Shown: positions 50,475 to 60,754, counted from the first letter of the stretch. The stretch is 64,000 bases of DNA from Roseibium sp. Sym1 (GCF_027359675.1 NZ_CP114786.1:1802501-1866500), one strand, 5' to 3'. The notes: generated by a model not told the origin, from the sequence alone. A program made the numbers and translations.

Positions 50475-53129
50475 ATGACGGCCGCGAAGCGATCCACCCT
50501 TGTCGTGTATGGTCGCCTGGCAATGCGGGAGGCCCGCCTCGCGGCGGCTCGTGGCGGTCAACATGGCCTCCAGATCATGTCATTCGAACAAGCCGCGGTG
50601 CGGCTCGCGGGCGGCTTCACCCGCGCGATCGACGAAGAAAGCCTGCGCGCGGCGATCCAGACGGTCCTCCCTGAAACACCGATGGGCGAACTGGAAGATA
50701 TCAAGATGCTGCCGGGCATGATCGGCGCGGCCGCCGACACACTGCACAAGGCGTGGCGGGCAGGTATCGATCTTGCCTCCCGGTCAGCTGATCATCCAAG
50801 GCTTGAAGCCATCGCTCGCCTGGAGGCCGCTGTTCTCACCGAACTTCCGGGCGGAATGATGTGTTCGGTCGATATTGTCGCCACAGCCATCAGCCGGATC
50901 ACCCATGCGCCCGCCATATTCGGCTCGATGGAAATCGTCGGACTGACCGAACTGTCTCCCTGCTGGCGGCCTCTGCTGAAGGCGCTCGCCGAGCACATCC
51001 CCATGCAATGGACGTCAGGTCCTCGCCCTGTCCCAGCCTGGCTCAAGGAAAGCGGAGTTGCTGTCTCTCGAGGCGATGCTGAGGCGCCGACCATTCGATC
51101 CGTCAGTGCCGCGACCGCTTACCATGAGGCAGTCGAGACACTGCGTTGGGTTCGGTCACTGCTCGCGTCGGGCGTATCGCCCGCCGACATTGCCATCGCC
51201 ACCGCGTCGCCGGCCGACTACGACGATCATTTTCTCGCGCTGCGAGCCGATGCCAATATTGATCTGCATTTCGTTCATGGCGTCCCTGCCGTCACGACAC
51301 GTGACGGACAAGCGGCAGCGGCACTCGCCGACATCGTCGTGCGCGGACTTTCGCAGTCGCGCTTGCGCCGTCTCGCCGCCCTGTGCCGCGATTCTGCACC
51401 TCTGGCTTCCCTTCCCGATGGCTGGATGCGCGTCCTTCCAAGCGATGCACCCTTGTCAACGCCGTCCGCCTGGAACCAACTGCTGGCGCGCCTCGCGCCA
51501 GACGACTGGCCTGACGGCATGGATCACGCCCCGGTGTTGCGTGCTGCGGTCGATCTGCTGGCAAAGGGACCGGACGCGGTACAGGAGATCGGCGAAGCCT
51601 TCCTCAAGGGCCGGGCATTGTCCATCTGGCGCAAAGCCCTTCTGGCAGGGCCCGCCGGCGCGATCGACAGCACGCTGGAATCATTGAAACAGGATGACGG
51701 GCTCGAGGCCTCCGTCTCCGTGGCCTGGATGCCGGCCAGCGCCCTCGCCGCGTCGCCGCGACGCTTCGCTCGGCTGATCGGTCTCAATTCCTCCCGCTGG
51801 CCACGCGGGATCGCCGAAGATCGGCTGATCCCGGACCACATCATTCCAACGGGCGAGCTCGACCCGCTTCCCGTCAATCTGGCAGATCGCCGTGACTTTG
51901 ATACGATCCTCGCCACTACGGGCAGCGACGTCGTCCTCACCCGCGCCCGACGCGACAGCGACGGCCGGCTGCTGGGTCGCAGCCCTCTCCTCGCCACCTA
52001 TGACGAGGAAGCCTATCTGCGGCGCAACGCCGTTCCCGCCCATGCCTTCAGTGAAACCGACCGGCTGATGGCGCGGCCACAGGAATTCGCCGCCGATCCC
52101 CAGGCATTGAGTGCGCGTTCCTGCTGGCGCGATTGGCGCATGGCCGATGTGACAGCTCATGATGGAATGGTCAGGTCTGATCATCCTTTGGTTCTCGCGA
52201 TCCTCGCGCGGACCCAGTCGGCGAGCTCGCTCAAGACACTGCTGCGCAGCCCCATCAACTTCCTCTGGCGCTATGCTCTCGGTTGGAAATCCCCGCAAGG
52301 CAGTGCCGAGCCGCTCGTGCTTGACGCCCTGCAAACCGGCGACCTCATCCATCTGGTGCTCGACGGCGCCCTGCGAAACCTCGAGGCGACAGGCGGTATC
52401 GCGTCCGCCGACGTGGCTGCCGTTCGGGCTGCGGTGGACGAAGCTGCTGGTGCGGTGGCGGCCGAATGGGAAAGCGAACGGCCCGTTCCGCCCGCTGTTA
52501 TCTGGGGCCGCACGCTTGGGGACGCGCGCGCTCTTGCCGGACAGGCGCTTGCCTATGGCAATGATCATTTGCCGGGCAGCCGATCCTTTGGCGAAGTCCC
52601 GTTCGGCGGGTCCGAGCCCAAGTCGGAGGCGGCATTGCCCTGGGACGCCAGTGTGCCGGTGATCATCCCCGACACCGGATTTCAGATTGCCGGCTATATC
52701 GATCGGCTCGACATCGCTGATGACGGCAGTTGGGCGCTCGTACGCGACTACAAGACCGGTAAGTCGCCCAAAGGCAACATCCGCATGAACGGCGGCCGCG
52801 AGCTTCAGCGTTGCCTCTATGCCTTCGCCGTCAAGGCGCTCCTGGGCGACCACATCGCGATCAGTGCCTCGCTGCTCTATCCGCGTGAACCGCTTGACCT
52901 CCGGCTTGACGAGCCGGACATCGTCCTGGCGGAGATCAAGGCATATCTGCAGGCGGCGAGAACCGCATTGGCCAGCGGCGCTGCACTGCCCGGGCCGGAT
53001 ACCGGAGGCGACTATGACGATCTCGCTTTTGCCCTGCCGGCAAACGCAGGCGCCACCTACTGCAAACGCAAGCAAGCCGCTGCAATCGAGCGGTTGAGCG
53101 AAGTCGCGCCGATCTGGGAGGCGGAATGA
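50475..53129 (+). CDS. AddB-like PD-(D/E)XK nuclease protein
   Basis: An 884-aa protein resembling AddB, the inactivated-helicase subunit of AddAB-type recombination nucleases. The N-terminus (TLVVYGRLAMREARLAAARGG) lacks a working Walker A. The C-terminal RecB-family nuclease is clear: AGYIDRLDIADDGSWALVRDYKTGK near residue 755. Only one or two of the four iron-sulfur cysteines of true AddB are visible (CKRKQ near the end). GGGGG precedes the ATG at 50475. Its stop overlaps the start of the helicase-nuclease gene (ATGA). Confidence 0.85.
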   Translation: MTAAKRSTLVVYGRLAMREARLAAARGGQHGLQIMSFEQAAVRLAGGFTRAIDEESLRAAIQTVLPETPMGELEDIKMLPGMIGAAADTLHKAWRAGIDLASRSADHPRLEAIARLEAAVLTELPGGMMCSVDIVATAISRITHAPAIFGSMEIVGLTELSPCWRPLLKALAEHIPMQWTSGPRPVPAWLKESGVAVSRGDAEAPTIRSVSAATAYHEAVETLRWVRSLLASGVSPADIAIATASPADYDDHFLALRADANIDLHFVHGVPAVTTRDGQAAAALADIVVRGLSQSRLRRLAALCRDSAPLASLPDGWMRVLPSDAPLSTPSAWNQLLARLAPDDWPDGMDHAPVLRAAVDLLAKGPDAVQEIGEAFLKGRALSIWRKALLAGPAGAIDSTLESLKQDDGLEASVSVAWMPASALAASPRRFARLIGLNSSRWPRGIAEDRLIPDHIIPTGELDPLPVNLADRRDFDTILATTGSDVVLTRARRDSDGRLLGRSPLLATYDEEAYLRRNAVPAHAFSETDRLMARPQEFAADPQALSARSCWRDWRMADVTAHDGMVRSDHPLVLAILARTQSASSLKTLLRSPINFLWRYALGWKSPQGSAEPLVLDALQTGDLIHLVLDGALRNLEATGGIASADVAAVRAAVDEAAGAVAAEWESERPVPPAVIWGRTLGDARALAGQALAYGNDHLPGSRSFGEVPFGGSEPKSEAALPWDASVPVIIPDTGFQIAGYIDRLDIADDGSWALVRDYKTGKSPKGNIRMNGGRELQRCLYAFAVKALLGDHIAISASLLYPREPLDLRLDEPDIVLAEIKAYLQAARTALASGAALPGPDTGGDYDDLAFALPANAGATYCKRKQAAAIERLSEVAPIWEAE

Positions 53130-56100
53130 TGAGCAGCGTGGAAGTCCTCAAGGATGATGGTGCCCGGCGTGACGCTATCAGCCGCCACGACCGGTCCATC
53201 CTGGTGGAGGCCGGCGCGGGGTCGGGCAAGACCGCCGTCATGGCCGGCAGGATCGCTGTCATGCTGGCGCAGGGTGTCGCGCCAAGTTCCATCGCCGCGG
53301 TTACGTTTACAGAACTGGCGGCCAGCGAGCTCCTCTTGCGCGTCCGCGATTTCGTCGAAGATCTCGCCGCCGGCCATGTCGCACCGGAGCTCCGCGCCGG
53401 CCTGCCGGAGGGACTGTCTGCGGCGCAGCGCGACAATCTGATTTCGGCCAGCACGGCGATCGACGAAATCACCTGCTCGACCATCCACGGCTTCTGTCAG
53501 CGATTGATCAAGCCCTACCCGGCGGAAGCTGATATCGATCCGGGCGCAGCGGTCATCGATCGCAACCAGGCCGATCTCAACTTCCTCGAAATCGTCGATG
53601 GCTGGCTGCGCGAGCGATTGTCTGGCGATCAGGGCGGTGTCCTGGCCGAGATGGTGCTGCATAGCCCGGGAGAGACCGTCGCTCTGATGCATAAGATCGC
53701 CGAAGCCCTCCGGCGTTCGAGGAATCTGGTCGCACCGGACGCGATGCTCTTTGCAAGCCACCTGCAAGCCTTCCAGCAGGCGGCCGACGAACTATCGGCC
53801 TTTGTGCAAGGTGCCGGCGTCGATGAGCCGGAAACGGAGGTCTTCGCCGCGCGCTTTTCTGAAATGGTGGCTGCCCTTCCATCCGTTGCAGATGGTTCCA
53901 CGCCCGCCGCACTCGTCGGGCTGCTGGTTGCACGTCCGCATCCCGACCTTACGACCGGGGCAGGCAGTTTTTACGCCTACCGCAAGAAGGGCAAATGGGC
54001 GGCGGCGGCCAAGCAGGCCGGGCTTTCCAAGGCAGACGGTGACAGGCTGAACGATACGGCCAGCGGTTTGTACGAGGCGTGCTGTGGCGCGTGGACCGCA
54101 CTGCTCCAGGCGGTTTCCGGCCAGGTCCTGACGACATTGATAGATGAAGCACGCACAATCCTGGCACGCTATCGCGAGCACAAGCGCGCCAGCGCCCAGC
54201 TTGATTTCGACGATCTTATCTACGCCGCGCGCGATCTGTTGCGTGACCATGAAATTGTGCGACAGGCGCTCGGTCAGCGGTATTCAAAGGTCTTGGTCGA
54301 CGAGTTTCAGGACACCGACCCGCTCCAGGCCGAAATCTTTTGGCGTCTATGCGGTGATCCCGGCGATGACCCGAAGGACTGGACGAACTTCCGGATTAGG
54401 CCGGGCGCACTCTTCTTGGTCGGTGACCCCAAGCAGGCAATCTACCGCTTCCGCAGCGCGGATGTCGGTGCTTATGTCCAGGCCCGCACGGCCTTCTCGA
54501 ATCAGGACGTGGACGGACTCGTTTCGATCTCGACCAATTTCCGTTCCTGTGCCTCGATCCTCACTTTCGTCAACGAACGGTTCGAGGCTGTTCTATCGGC
54601 TGATGGCCAGCCCGGCTTCACAGCGCTCGATCCCTTCCACAGCGATCCGGATGATGGCGTCTGCGTCGCGGCGATCGATATCGCGGTTGCTGACGAGAAC
54701 GGCAAGGCCAGCGCCGAGCAGCGACGCGACGCCGAAGCCGAATCGGTGGCTGAACTTTGCGCGCGGTTGATCGGCAGTCATCCGGTCCGGGATCGCAAAG
54801 CCGGTGCACAACGCCCCTGCCAGCCAGGCGACATCGCCCTGCTCGCCCCGACCGGCGCGGAACTCTGGCGTTATGAAGAAGCCCTTGAACGCCGTGGCAT
54901 CCCGGTCGCAACCCAGGCCGGTAAAGGTCTGTTTCGTCGGCAGGAAGTTCAGGACCTCATCGCGATCACGCGGGTTCTCGCCGATCGTCGTGATACGCTG
55001 GCGCTCGGCGCACTGCTGCGCGGCCCGATTGTCGGGCTCAGCGAAGAGGAACTCCTGGACATCGTCTGGGCGCTTCCGCGTTCGGAACAAGAACCCGACC
55101 GGATCCCGTGGCTCGACCTCGGTGTCGACCCGGCGACAATAATGCATCCGCTGGCGCGCGATGTGATCGAGCGGCTGCAGGCGCTCCAGAAACGCGCCAA
55201 CAGCACGACACCGCACGATCTTCTTTCGCAGGCCGTTGATGTCCTTCGGGTACGCCCTGTTCTTCTGGAACGGCATCGCGGTCAGGCAGAACGAGCGCTT
55301 GCCAATGTCGATCTCTATCTCAGCCTCGCCGTCAGCTATGCAGTACGCGGCCTGCGGGCCTTTTCCGAGACAATAACGGCGGCATGGATGGATGAGGCCC
55401 GTGCCGTGGAAGGCCGGCCTGATGCGCAGGAAGAAGCCGTCGCCCTCTACACGATGCATGCCGCGAAAGGTCTCGAATGGCCGGTCGTCATCCCCATTAA
55501 CACCATGACAGGTGTGATGGCGCCTGATAGCGCCGTGACCGATCGCCAGACTGATACCTTCTACTGCCCGGTTCTGGGTGTCCCTCCGTCCGGTTACGAC
55601 GCGGCGCGGCAGGCTGAGAAGGATGAACTGGACCGCGAGCGGGTTCGGCTCTGGTATGTCGCGGCAACCCGCGCCCGGGAGCTCTTGGTCTTGCCGCGGC
55701 TCGACGCCACGCCTTCAGCGTCGGCCTGGATCGGCCTGGTGGACCTGTCCCTGACAGAACTCCCTCCCCTTGACGTGTCGCATCTGCCGATCGATCCGAT
55801 CGTGGTGACAGGCGATGCCGCAAACGACCAGACACGGGAGAGCTTTGACACTGAGGCTGATTTGATTGCTGAAAGGCAGATGCACCTGACCTGGCTTGCG
55901 CCGAGCCGCGACGAGACGGCGACCGGTTCGGTGCTTCAGGAAGAAGAGCCGGATATATGGATCGGCTCCGCTGATACTTCGGCACCAGACGCAGAAGCGG
56001 CCGCCTCCCTCCAGGGCGGGCGCGCGCGTGGACTTATCCTTCACAAGCTCATGGAAGAAATTCTGACAGGGGAATGCGACGAGGCCGGCGCGGCTCTCAT

Positions 56101-56521
56101 CGCGCGTGCCGCTGACCTCATCCGTGCGCTCGGCGAGGAGCCCGCCTCCGAGCCGGCGAACGGGCTTTCGCCTGAGGAACTGGTCGGTTGCGTTACGCGA
56201 ACGCTGGCCTTGTCGGAGGTGGCGGCCTTGCGTCCCTCATTGCTCGCTGAATTTCCGGTCTATGCCCTTCAGCAAGAGGATGCCGAGCTGGTTGCGACTG
56301 CCGGCATCGCGGACGCGCTTACAATTGATCCGGAAGGTCGGCCAACCGTCGTGATCGACTGGAAGAGCGACGTGAATCCCGCCCAGGAGACACTCGATCA
56401 CTATCGGGCCCAAGTGCTTGCCTATCTCGACATGACCGGTGCTGAACGGGGCCTGATCGTTCTGATGACGAGCGGAACGGTGATCACCGTCCCGCCTTCG
56501 CCCCAGACGATTGCGGCTTAG
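53126..56521 (+). CDS. AddA/UvrD-like helicase-nuclease
   Basis: A 1131-aa UvrD-family (SF1A) helicase with a RecB-type nuclease tail. Motif I is EAGAGSGKT (K35), Ia/Ib TFTELAASEL, motif II VDEFQDTDPLQ, motif III VGDPKQAIYRFRSAD, motif V MHAAKGLEWPVVIP, motif VI WYVAATRARELL; the nuclease motif is AGIADAL plus VVIDWKSDVNP near residue 1080. With the AddB-like protein it should form a DNA-end-processing complex, parallel to and separate from the chromosomal AddAB. Translationally coupled to the previous gene. Confidence 0.92.
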   Translation: MMSSVEVLKDDGARRDAISRHDRSILVEAGAGSGKTAVMAGRIAVMLAQGVAPSSIAAVTFTELAASELLLRVRDFVEDLAAGHVAPELRAGLPEGLSAAQRDNLISASTAIDEITCSTIHGFCQRLIKPYPAEADIDPGAAVIDRNQADLNFLEIVDGWLRERLSGDQGGVLAEMVLHSPGETVALMHKIAEALRRSRNLVAPDAMLFASHLQAFQQAADELSAFVQGAGVDEPETEVFAARFSEMVAALPSVADGSTPAALVGLLVARPHPDLTTGAGSFYAYRKKGKWAAAAKQAGLSKADGDRLNDTASGLYEACCGAWTALLQAVSGQVLTTLIDEARTILARYREHKRASAQLDFDDLIYAARDLLRDHEIVRQALGQRYSKVLVDEFQDTDPLQAEIFWRLCGDPGDDPKDWTNFRIRPGALFLVGDPKQAIYRFRSADVGAYVQARTAFSNQDVDGLVSISTNFRSCASILTFVNERFEAVLSADGQPGFTALDPFHSDPDDGVCVAAIDIAVADENGKASAEQRRDAEAESVAELCARLIGSHPVRDRKAGAQRPCQPGDIALLAPTGAELWRYEEALERRGIPVATQAGKGLFRRQEVQDLIAITRVLADRRDTLALGALLRGPIVGLSEEELLDIVWALPRSEQEPDRIPWLDLGVDPATIMHPLARDVIERLQALQKRANSTTPHDLLSQAVDVLRVRPVLLERHRGQAERALANVDLYLSLAVSYAVRGLRAFSETITAAWMDEARAVEGRPDAQEEAVALYTMHAAKGLEWPVVIPINTMTGVMAPDSAVTDRQTDTFYCPVLGVPPSGYDAARQAEKDELDRERVRLWYVAATRARELLVLPRLDATPSASAWIGLVDLSLTELPPLDVSHLPIDPIVVTGDAANDQTRESFDTEADLIAERQMHLTWLAPSRDETATGSVLQEEEPDIWIGSADTSAPDAEAAASLQGGRARGLILHKLMEEILTGECDEAGAALIARAADLIRALGEEPASEPANGLSPEELVGCVTRTLALSEVAALRPSLLAEFPVYALQQEDAELVATAGIADALTIDPEGRPTVVIDWKSDVNPAQETLDHYRAQVLAYLDMTGAERGLIVLMTSGTVITVPPSPQTIAA

Positions 56522-56535
56522 TCTGGGACGCGACC

Positions 56536-59500
56536 ATGGCCTCCCGCAAACGCCCCGAACCCGCCCAGGACGATCTCTTCAATCCCGAGGTCGAACTGCT
56601 GCTGCCGGCTCGGCTTGCGATCGAGGGCAAGGTCCTGGGAAGTCCGATACGCCAGTTGGCGGTTCCGCCGCTGCGCGTGCGCTGCCGGCTGCGACCCTTT
56701 TCGATCCGCCGTGCGACGGGTCATGAAACCACGCTGCCGACCGGCGAGGCACTGAAGATTCTCAATGCGAAGACTGCCACCTCGCTGGAGGCGGATCTCA
56801 TTCTTCTGGTCCCCGGTGCAAGTGAACCTGCGCAGATCGCCAAAGCACTCGATGCCGGCAAAGGCCGGTGGATGACTGCGTTGCCCATCCGCATCGACAC
56901 GTTGAAGCGCCAAGCGCGGGTCGAACGGCTGGCAGCGGTTTCGGCATCCTGGTCAGGCGCCTTTCATCTCCGGGAGGGACGAGCAGCCGAAAGTGAGCAG
57001 CCAGCCCAGCCCGGTCTGCGACGTCCTCAAATCGGCGCGTTGCACGCGGCTTTGGCCCATGCGACGCGATCGAGCGATCCGGCCACCATCGTCATGCCGA
57101 CGGGCACCGGCAAGACGGAAACCATGCTCGCGCTCAACGCCCACCAGCGCTTCGAGAGACTACTGGTCGTGGTGCCGACGGACGCCCTGCGAGAGCAGAT
57201 CGCGGGCAAATTCGAGACCTTCGGCGTGCTGAGGCAACAGCAATGCCTGGAAGACAAGGCAGTATTTCCCGTGGTGATGCGCCTTTCGCACATTCCGACG
57301 ACGGTAGCCGAGGTGGATGAGATCTTCGACAGCGCCAATGTCATCGTCACGACGATGCAGATCGCCGGCCGGGCCGAAGCAGCGGTCCAGGAGCGGATGG
57401 CAGCACGTGCCTCTGCGCTGTTTATCGACGAGGCTCATCACATCGGTGCCCCGACCTGGGCCCGCTTTCGGGGTCTCTTCGCCGATCGCGAGCCGCCGCT
57501 TCCGATCGTCCAGTTCACCGCCACACCGTTCCGTGAGGACGGCCGGCGCGTCGACGGCGAGTTCATCTACACCTATCCGCTCAAGAAGGCGCAGGCCGAA
57601 GGCTATTTCAAACCGATCCGCTTCGAGGCTGTTTTCGGGCTCGATCAGGCGGACGCCGATCTCGCGGTCGCGGAGAAGCTCGGTGAAGTCCTCCAGGGTG
57701 ATCTGGCCGCCGGCCTCAACCATCTCGCCATGGCGCGCTGTCAGACCATCGACCGTGCCAGAACCCTCCACCAGCTTTACAGCGAGATGTACCCGGAACT
57801 TCGTCCGGTCATCGTTCATAGCCAGCAGTCGATCCGTGAACGTCGTGCAAACCTTGCCGCTCTGCGGCGCTTCGAGAGCCGGATCATCGTTTGCGTGGAC
57901 ATGCTTGGCGAAGGTTTCGATCTGCCGGAACTGAAGATCGCCGCCCTGCACGATCCGCACAAGAGCATAGCCGTCACCATCCAGTTTGTCGGCCGCTTCA
58001 CCCGCCAGGATCCGCGCCTCGGCGACGCCACCGTCATCGCCAACACCGGCATTGACGACATTGATCGTTCACTGGCCAAGCTCTATGCGGAGGATGCCGA
58101 CTGGAACGCACTGGTTGAGGCACTCAGCACCGCGAAGATCGACCGGCAGGTCCGCCGTTCCGAGATGTTCAAGGGCTTTGTAGGCGACTTGAGCGACATT
58201 CCGCTGCAGACGCTTGAACCGAAGATGAACGCCGTCGTCTATCGCACCAATTGCAATGGTTGGGAGCCTTTGCGGGCCGAGGACTTGTATAGTCCCGGCG
58301 TCTATCTCGGCATGAAGGTTAACCCACACCAGCGTGTCGCCATCTTCGTCACCCGCTCCGAAGAGCAGGCCGGCTGGACCACGGCCCAGCACGCGACCAA
58401 TGTCACCTGGGACCTGCACATGATGCATTGGGATCCCGATAGTCAGCTCCTCTATATCAGCAGCTCAATCAAGGGACCGTATGACCGATTGGCCAAGGCG
58501 GTCTGCGGTGAGGCCACACGCCGGGTCGAGGGCGAGGAGGTGTTCCGCAGCCTGCACGGGTTCAATCGCCTGATCCTGCGCAATCTTGGCCTGACGCACC
58601 ATCAGGGACGCGGTGTCCGCTACTCCATGTATATGGGTGTCGATGTCGCCGACGGACTCGACACGGCGAAGTCCCAGTCGCGCATCAAGAACAACGTGTT
58701 CGCAACCGGGTTCCTCGACGGCGTTCCCGCCTCTCGTGGCTGTTCAGCCAAAGGCAAGTTCTGGTCGATTTCGCGGGTTCGTGATCTGACTGACTGGGTC
58801 GAATGGTGCGCGGATATCGGCAAGGCCGTCAACGATCCAGGGATCACCACCGATGGCGTCTTCAAGAGCGCGATGCGACCTCGCCAGATCAGCGAACGCC
58901 CAAATGTGCCGCCGGTCGCGATCCACTGGCCTGAATCGCTGCTGACGCAAATCGAGGACCGGATAGAAATCAGTTTCGGCGCCGAGCCCGTAGCCTTCGC
59001 CGAATGCGACATCGAGCTGCTGGATCATGAACGCACGGGTCCGTTGCGCTTCGCTGTGCGCAGCGACACCCATATCGCCGAATTCGAAATCGTGTTTGCC
59101 GAAGGTGTCGCCCGCTATCCGCAGCGCTCTGGTCCGAAAACAACCATAAAGGTCAGCGGCAAGGTGAAACCGCTGTCGGAATCCTTCGGCGAGGATTCCC
59201 CGCAGATCGACTTTGGAGATGGCTCACTGCTGATCTACAGCCACCTCTATGCCCTGCCTGAAGGCGTCGTGGTCGAACCCTATCCCAACGACCGGATCGA
59301 GGCCTGGGATTGGTCGAAAACCAATATCCGCGCCGAGGCGCAGGGACCTGAGAAGCGTGCCGACTCGGTGCAGCGACGCGTCATCGAGACATTGCTCGCA
59401 GAGCGTGACGCATATGACCTCATTTTCGACGATGACGGCGCCGGCGAGATCGCGGATGTGGTCACTCTTCGAATAACTGAAGGTCTGGTGCAGGTGACGC

Positions 59501-59874
59501 TTCACCATTGCAAATATTCCAGTTCCGACACGCCTGGTGCACGGGTGAAAGATCTCTATGAAGTGTGCGGGCAGGCCCAAAAATCCGCCCGCTGGCGTGA
59601 TCGTCCCAATCGAATGTTCATTCATATGCTGAAGCGGGAGAAGTTGCGCCTCGAGAAGGGCCAGACTTCCCGCTTCGAACATGGAACGGCCGCCTTCCTC
59701 AAGAAGCTGAAAGCGAGCTGGCAGGACTATCGCTACGAATTCGATGTGCGCATTGTTCAGCCTGGACTGTCGCGAGCGGCCGTCACAGAGGAAGGGCTGC
59801 ATCTACTAGCCAGCGTGGAAACCTATCTCCTTGAGACGCGTGCCATGCGGCTGAAGGTAATCGCAAGTAGCTGA
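56536..59874 (+). CDS. DEAD/DEAH helicase with nuclease-like C-terminus
   Basis: A 1112-aa SF2 helicase. Motif I is MPTGTGKTE (K193), motif II FIDEAHH, motif III QFTATPFRED, and the C-terminal helicase half has VCVDMLGEGFDLPEL and QFVGRFTRQDPRLG. Near residues 955-1000 DDDGAGEIADVV and HHCKYS form a PD-(D/E)XK-like motif set. The N-terminal 150 residues are unassigned. It starts 14 bp after the AddA-like gene and completes a three-gene helicase/nuclease set. Similar triads occur on alphaproteobacterial integrative elements; their role, defence or element replication, is not settled. Confidence 0.88.
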   Translation: MASRKRPEPAQDDLFNPEVELLLPARLAIEGKVLGSPIRQLAVPPLRVRCRLRPFSIRRATGHETTLPTGEALKILNAKTATSLEADLILLVPGASEPAQIAKALDAGKGRWMTALPIRIDTLKRQARVERLAAVSASWSGAFHLREGRAAESEQPAQPGLRRPQIGALHAALAHATRSSDPATIVMPTGTGKTETMLALNAHQRFERLLVVVPTDALREQIAGKFETFGVLRQQQCLEDKAVFPVVMRLSHIPTTVAEVDEIFDSANVIVTTMQIAGRAEAAVQERMAARASALFIDEAHHIGAPTWARFRGLFADREPPLPIVQFTATPFREDGRRVDGEFIYTYPLKKAQAEGYFKPIRFEAVFGLDQADADLAVAEKLGEVLQGDLAAGLNHLAMARCQTIDRARTLHQLYSEMYPELRPVIVHSQQSIRERRANLAALRRFESRIIVCVDMLGEGFDLPELKIAALHDPHKSIAVTIQFVGRFTRQDPRLGDATVIANTGIDDIDRSLAKLYAEDADWNALVEALSTAKIDRQVRRSEMFKGFVGDLSDIPLQTLEPKMNAVVYRTNCNGWEPLRAEDLYSPGVYLGMKVNPHQRVAIFVTRSEEQAGWTTAQHATNVTWDLHMMHWDPDSQLLYISSSIKGPYDRLAKAVCGEATRRVEGEEVFRSLHGFNRLILRNLGLTHHQGRGVRYSMYMGVDVADGLDTAKSQSRIKNNVFATGFLDGVPASRGCSAKGKFWSISRVRDLTDWVEWCADIGKAVNDPGITTDGVFKSAMRPRQISERPNVPPVAIHWPESLLTQIEDRIEISFGAEPVAFAECDIELLDHERTGPLRFAVRSDTHIAEFEIVFAEGVARYPQRSGPKTTIKVSGKVKPLSESFGEDSPQIDFGDGSLLIYSHLYALPEGVVVEPYPNDRIEAWDWSKTNIRAEAQGPEKRADSVQRRVIETLLAERDAYDLIFDDDGAGEIADVVTLRITEGLVQVTLHHCKYSSSDTPGARVKDLYEVCGQAQKSARWRDRPNRMFIHMLKREKLRLEKGQTSRFEHGTAAFLKKLKASWQDYRYEFDVRIVQPGLSRAAVTEEGLHLLASVETYLLETRAMRLKVIASS

Positions 59875-60000
59875 CCGCTCGAAGAAGATGGAGGGGAAAG
59901 CCTTCCCCTGCGACCGAGCCTGTAGTCTTGGCCGACCCCTTCGAGCGGGGGAATCCCCCGCAACGCCCCCTTTGAGAGTGAGAGTGCGGACGGGTTTGCC

Positions 60001-60049
60001 GTGACGGGATGAGGACCGGAGGAGAAACCTCCAGCGCCCGTCGCGGAGA
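60001..60049 (+). promoter_or_regulatory. radC-motif-like RNA leader, copy 1 (ArdC remnant)
   Basis: Outer stem GTGACGGG (60001-60008) pairs with CCCGTCGC (60037-60044, one G-U); inner stem GGAGG/CCTCC at 60018-60022 and 60028-60032. The ribosome site GGAG starts at the base of the outer stem, 7 bases before the ATG at 60056. Same architecture as two more leaders in this region. Confidence 0.65.
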
Positions 60050-60055
60050 CCCGCG

Positions 60056-60235
60056 ATGTCCAAACAGAACCGTAAATCCGGCGCCCGGAGCAACCGGACC
60101 AACCTTTACTCCGAAATCACCGACAAAATCATCGCCGAGCCGGAGGCCAGCCGGGCAGCCGACTGGATCGAGTCCTTCCTTTCGGATGAGACTGGTTCCG
60201 CCGACGCCGGCACTGGCGACAAGAGGGCGGCATGA
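60056..60235 (+). CDS. ArdC N-terminal remnant
   Basis: A 59-aa frame, MSKQNRKSGARSNRTNLYSEITDKIIAEPEAS..., matching the start of ArdC antirestriction proteins (NLYxEITxxIIAELExG). After about 35 residues it loses the family and ends DKRAA; the catalytic metallopeptidase part is absent. It may be a pseudogene or a kept short DNA-binding peptide. It retains an intact leader, ribosome site and ATGA overlap with the next gene, which suggests that it is still translated to couple DUF2958 expression. Confidence 0.65.
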   Translation: MSKQNRKSGARSNRTNLYSEITDKIIAEPEASRAADWIESFLSDETGSADAGTGDKRAA

Positions 60236-60636
60236 TCCTCCTGACTCCCGATCTCCGTGAACGCCTGCTTGCCAACGGCCGTGAGCGCGACGCCGACCAC
60301 GTGCCGGTCGTCAAATTCTTCAATCCTTTCGGCCAAGGCGTCTGGCTAGCAACCGAGCTCGATCCTGACGGCGACATTCTGTTCGGCCTTGCTGATCTCG
60401 GCTATCCGGAACTTGGGCATTTCTCGCTGGGGGACCTGGAATCCATCCGGCTGCCCTTCGGCATGGGGATCGAGCGCGACATCCTGTTTCAGACCGACGT
60501 GCCGGTCTCGGTCTGGGCGGAAGCGGCCCGTCAAGCCGGCAGCATCCGCGCGGCCGAGCGCATGCTTTATGCCCGGCATCGAAGCGATGATGTGCGCAAC
60601 AGGAATTCCGTGGATGCGGAAAACCGGAACGCCTGA
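60232..60636 (+). CDS. DUF2958 domain-containing protein
   Basis: A 134-aa protein of the DUF2958 family, found on plasmids and conjugative elements next to ArdC, RadC and ParB genes. The family pattern is visible: PVVKFFNPFGQGVWLATELDPDGDILFGLADLGYPELGHFSL, then GIERDILF. Function unknown. The start overlaps the ArdC remnant (ATGA), and the RadC gene with its own RNA leader follows about 120 bp later. Confidence 0.88.
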   Translation: MILLTPDLRERLLANGRERDADHVPVVKFFNPFGQGVWLATELDPDGDILFGLADLGYPELGHFSLGDLESIRLPFGMGIERDILFQTDVPVSVWAEAARQAGSIRAAERMLYARHRSDDVRNRNSVDAENRNA

Positions 60637-60700
60637 ATTCTGGCTGCAGTGCTTTACGGGTCTGCGCCGCTCTCAGAGGAAGAGGGCGGCGCGGTTCCTC

Positions 60701-60746
60701 GTGACGGGTTGTGAGCATTGGCAAGGGGCCTGCTGCCCGTCGGGAG
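60701..60746 (+). promoter_or_regulatory. radC-motif-like RNA leader, copy 2 (RadC)
   Basis: Outer stem GACGGG (60703-60708) pairs with CCCGTC (60736-60741); inner stems AGCA/TGCT and GGC/GCC form the second hairpin. GGGAG follows immediately, 8 bases before the RadC ATG at 60755. Confidence 0.65.
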
Positions 60747-60754
60747 ACCAGACC

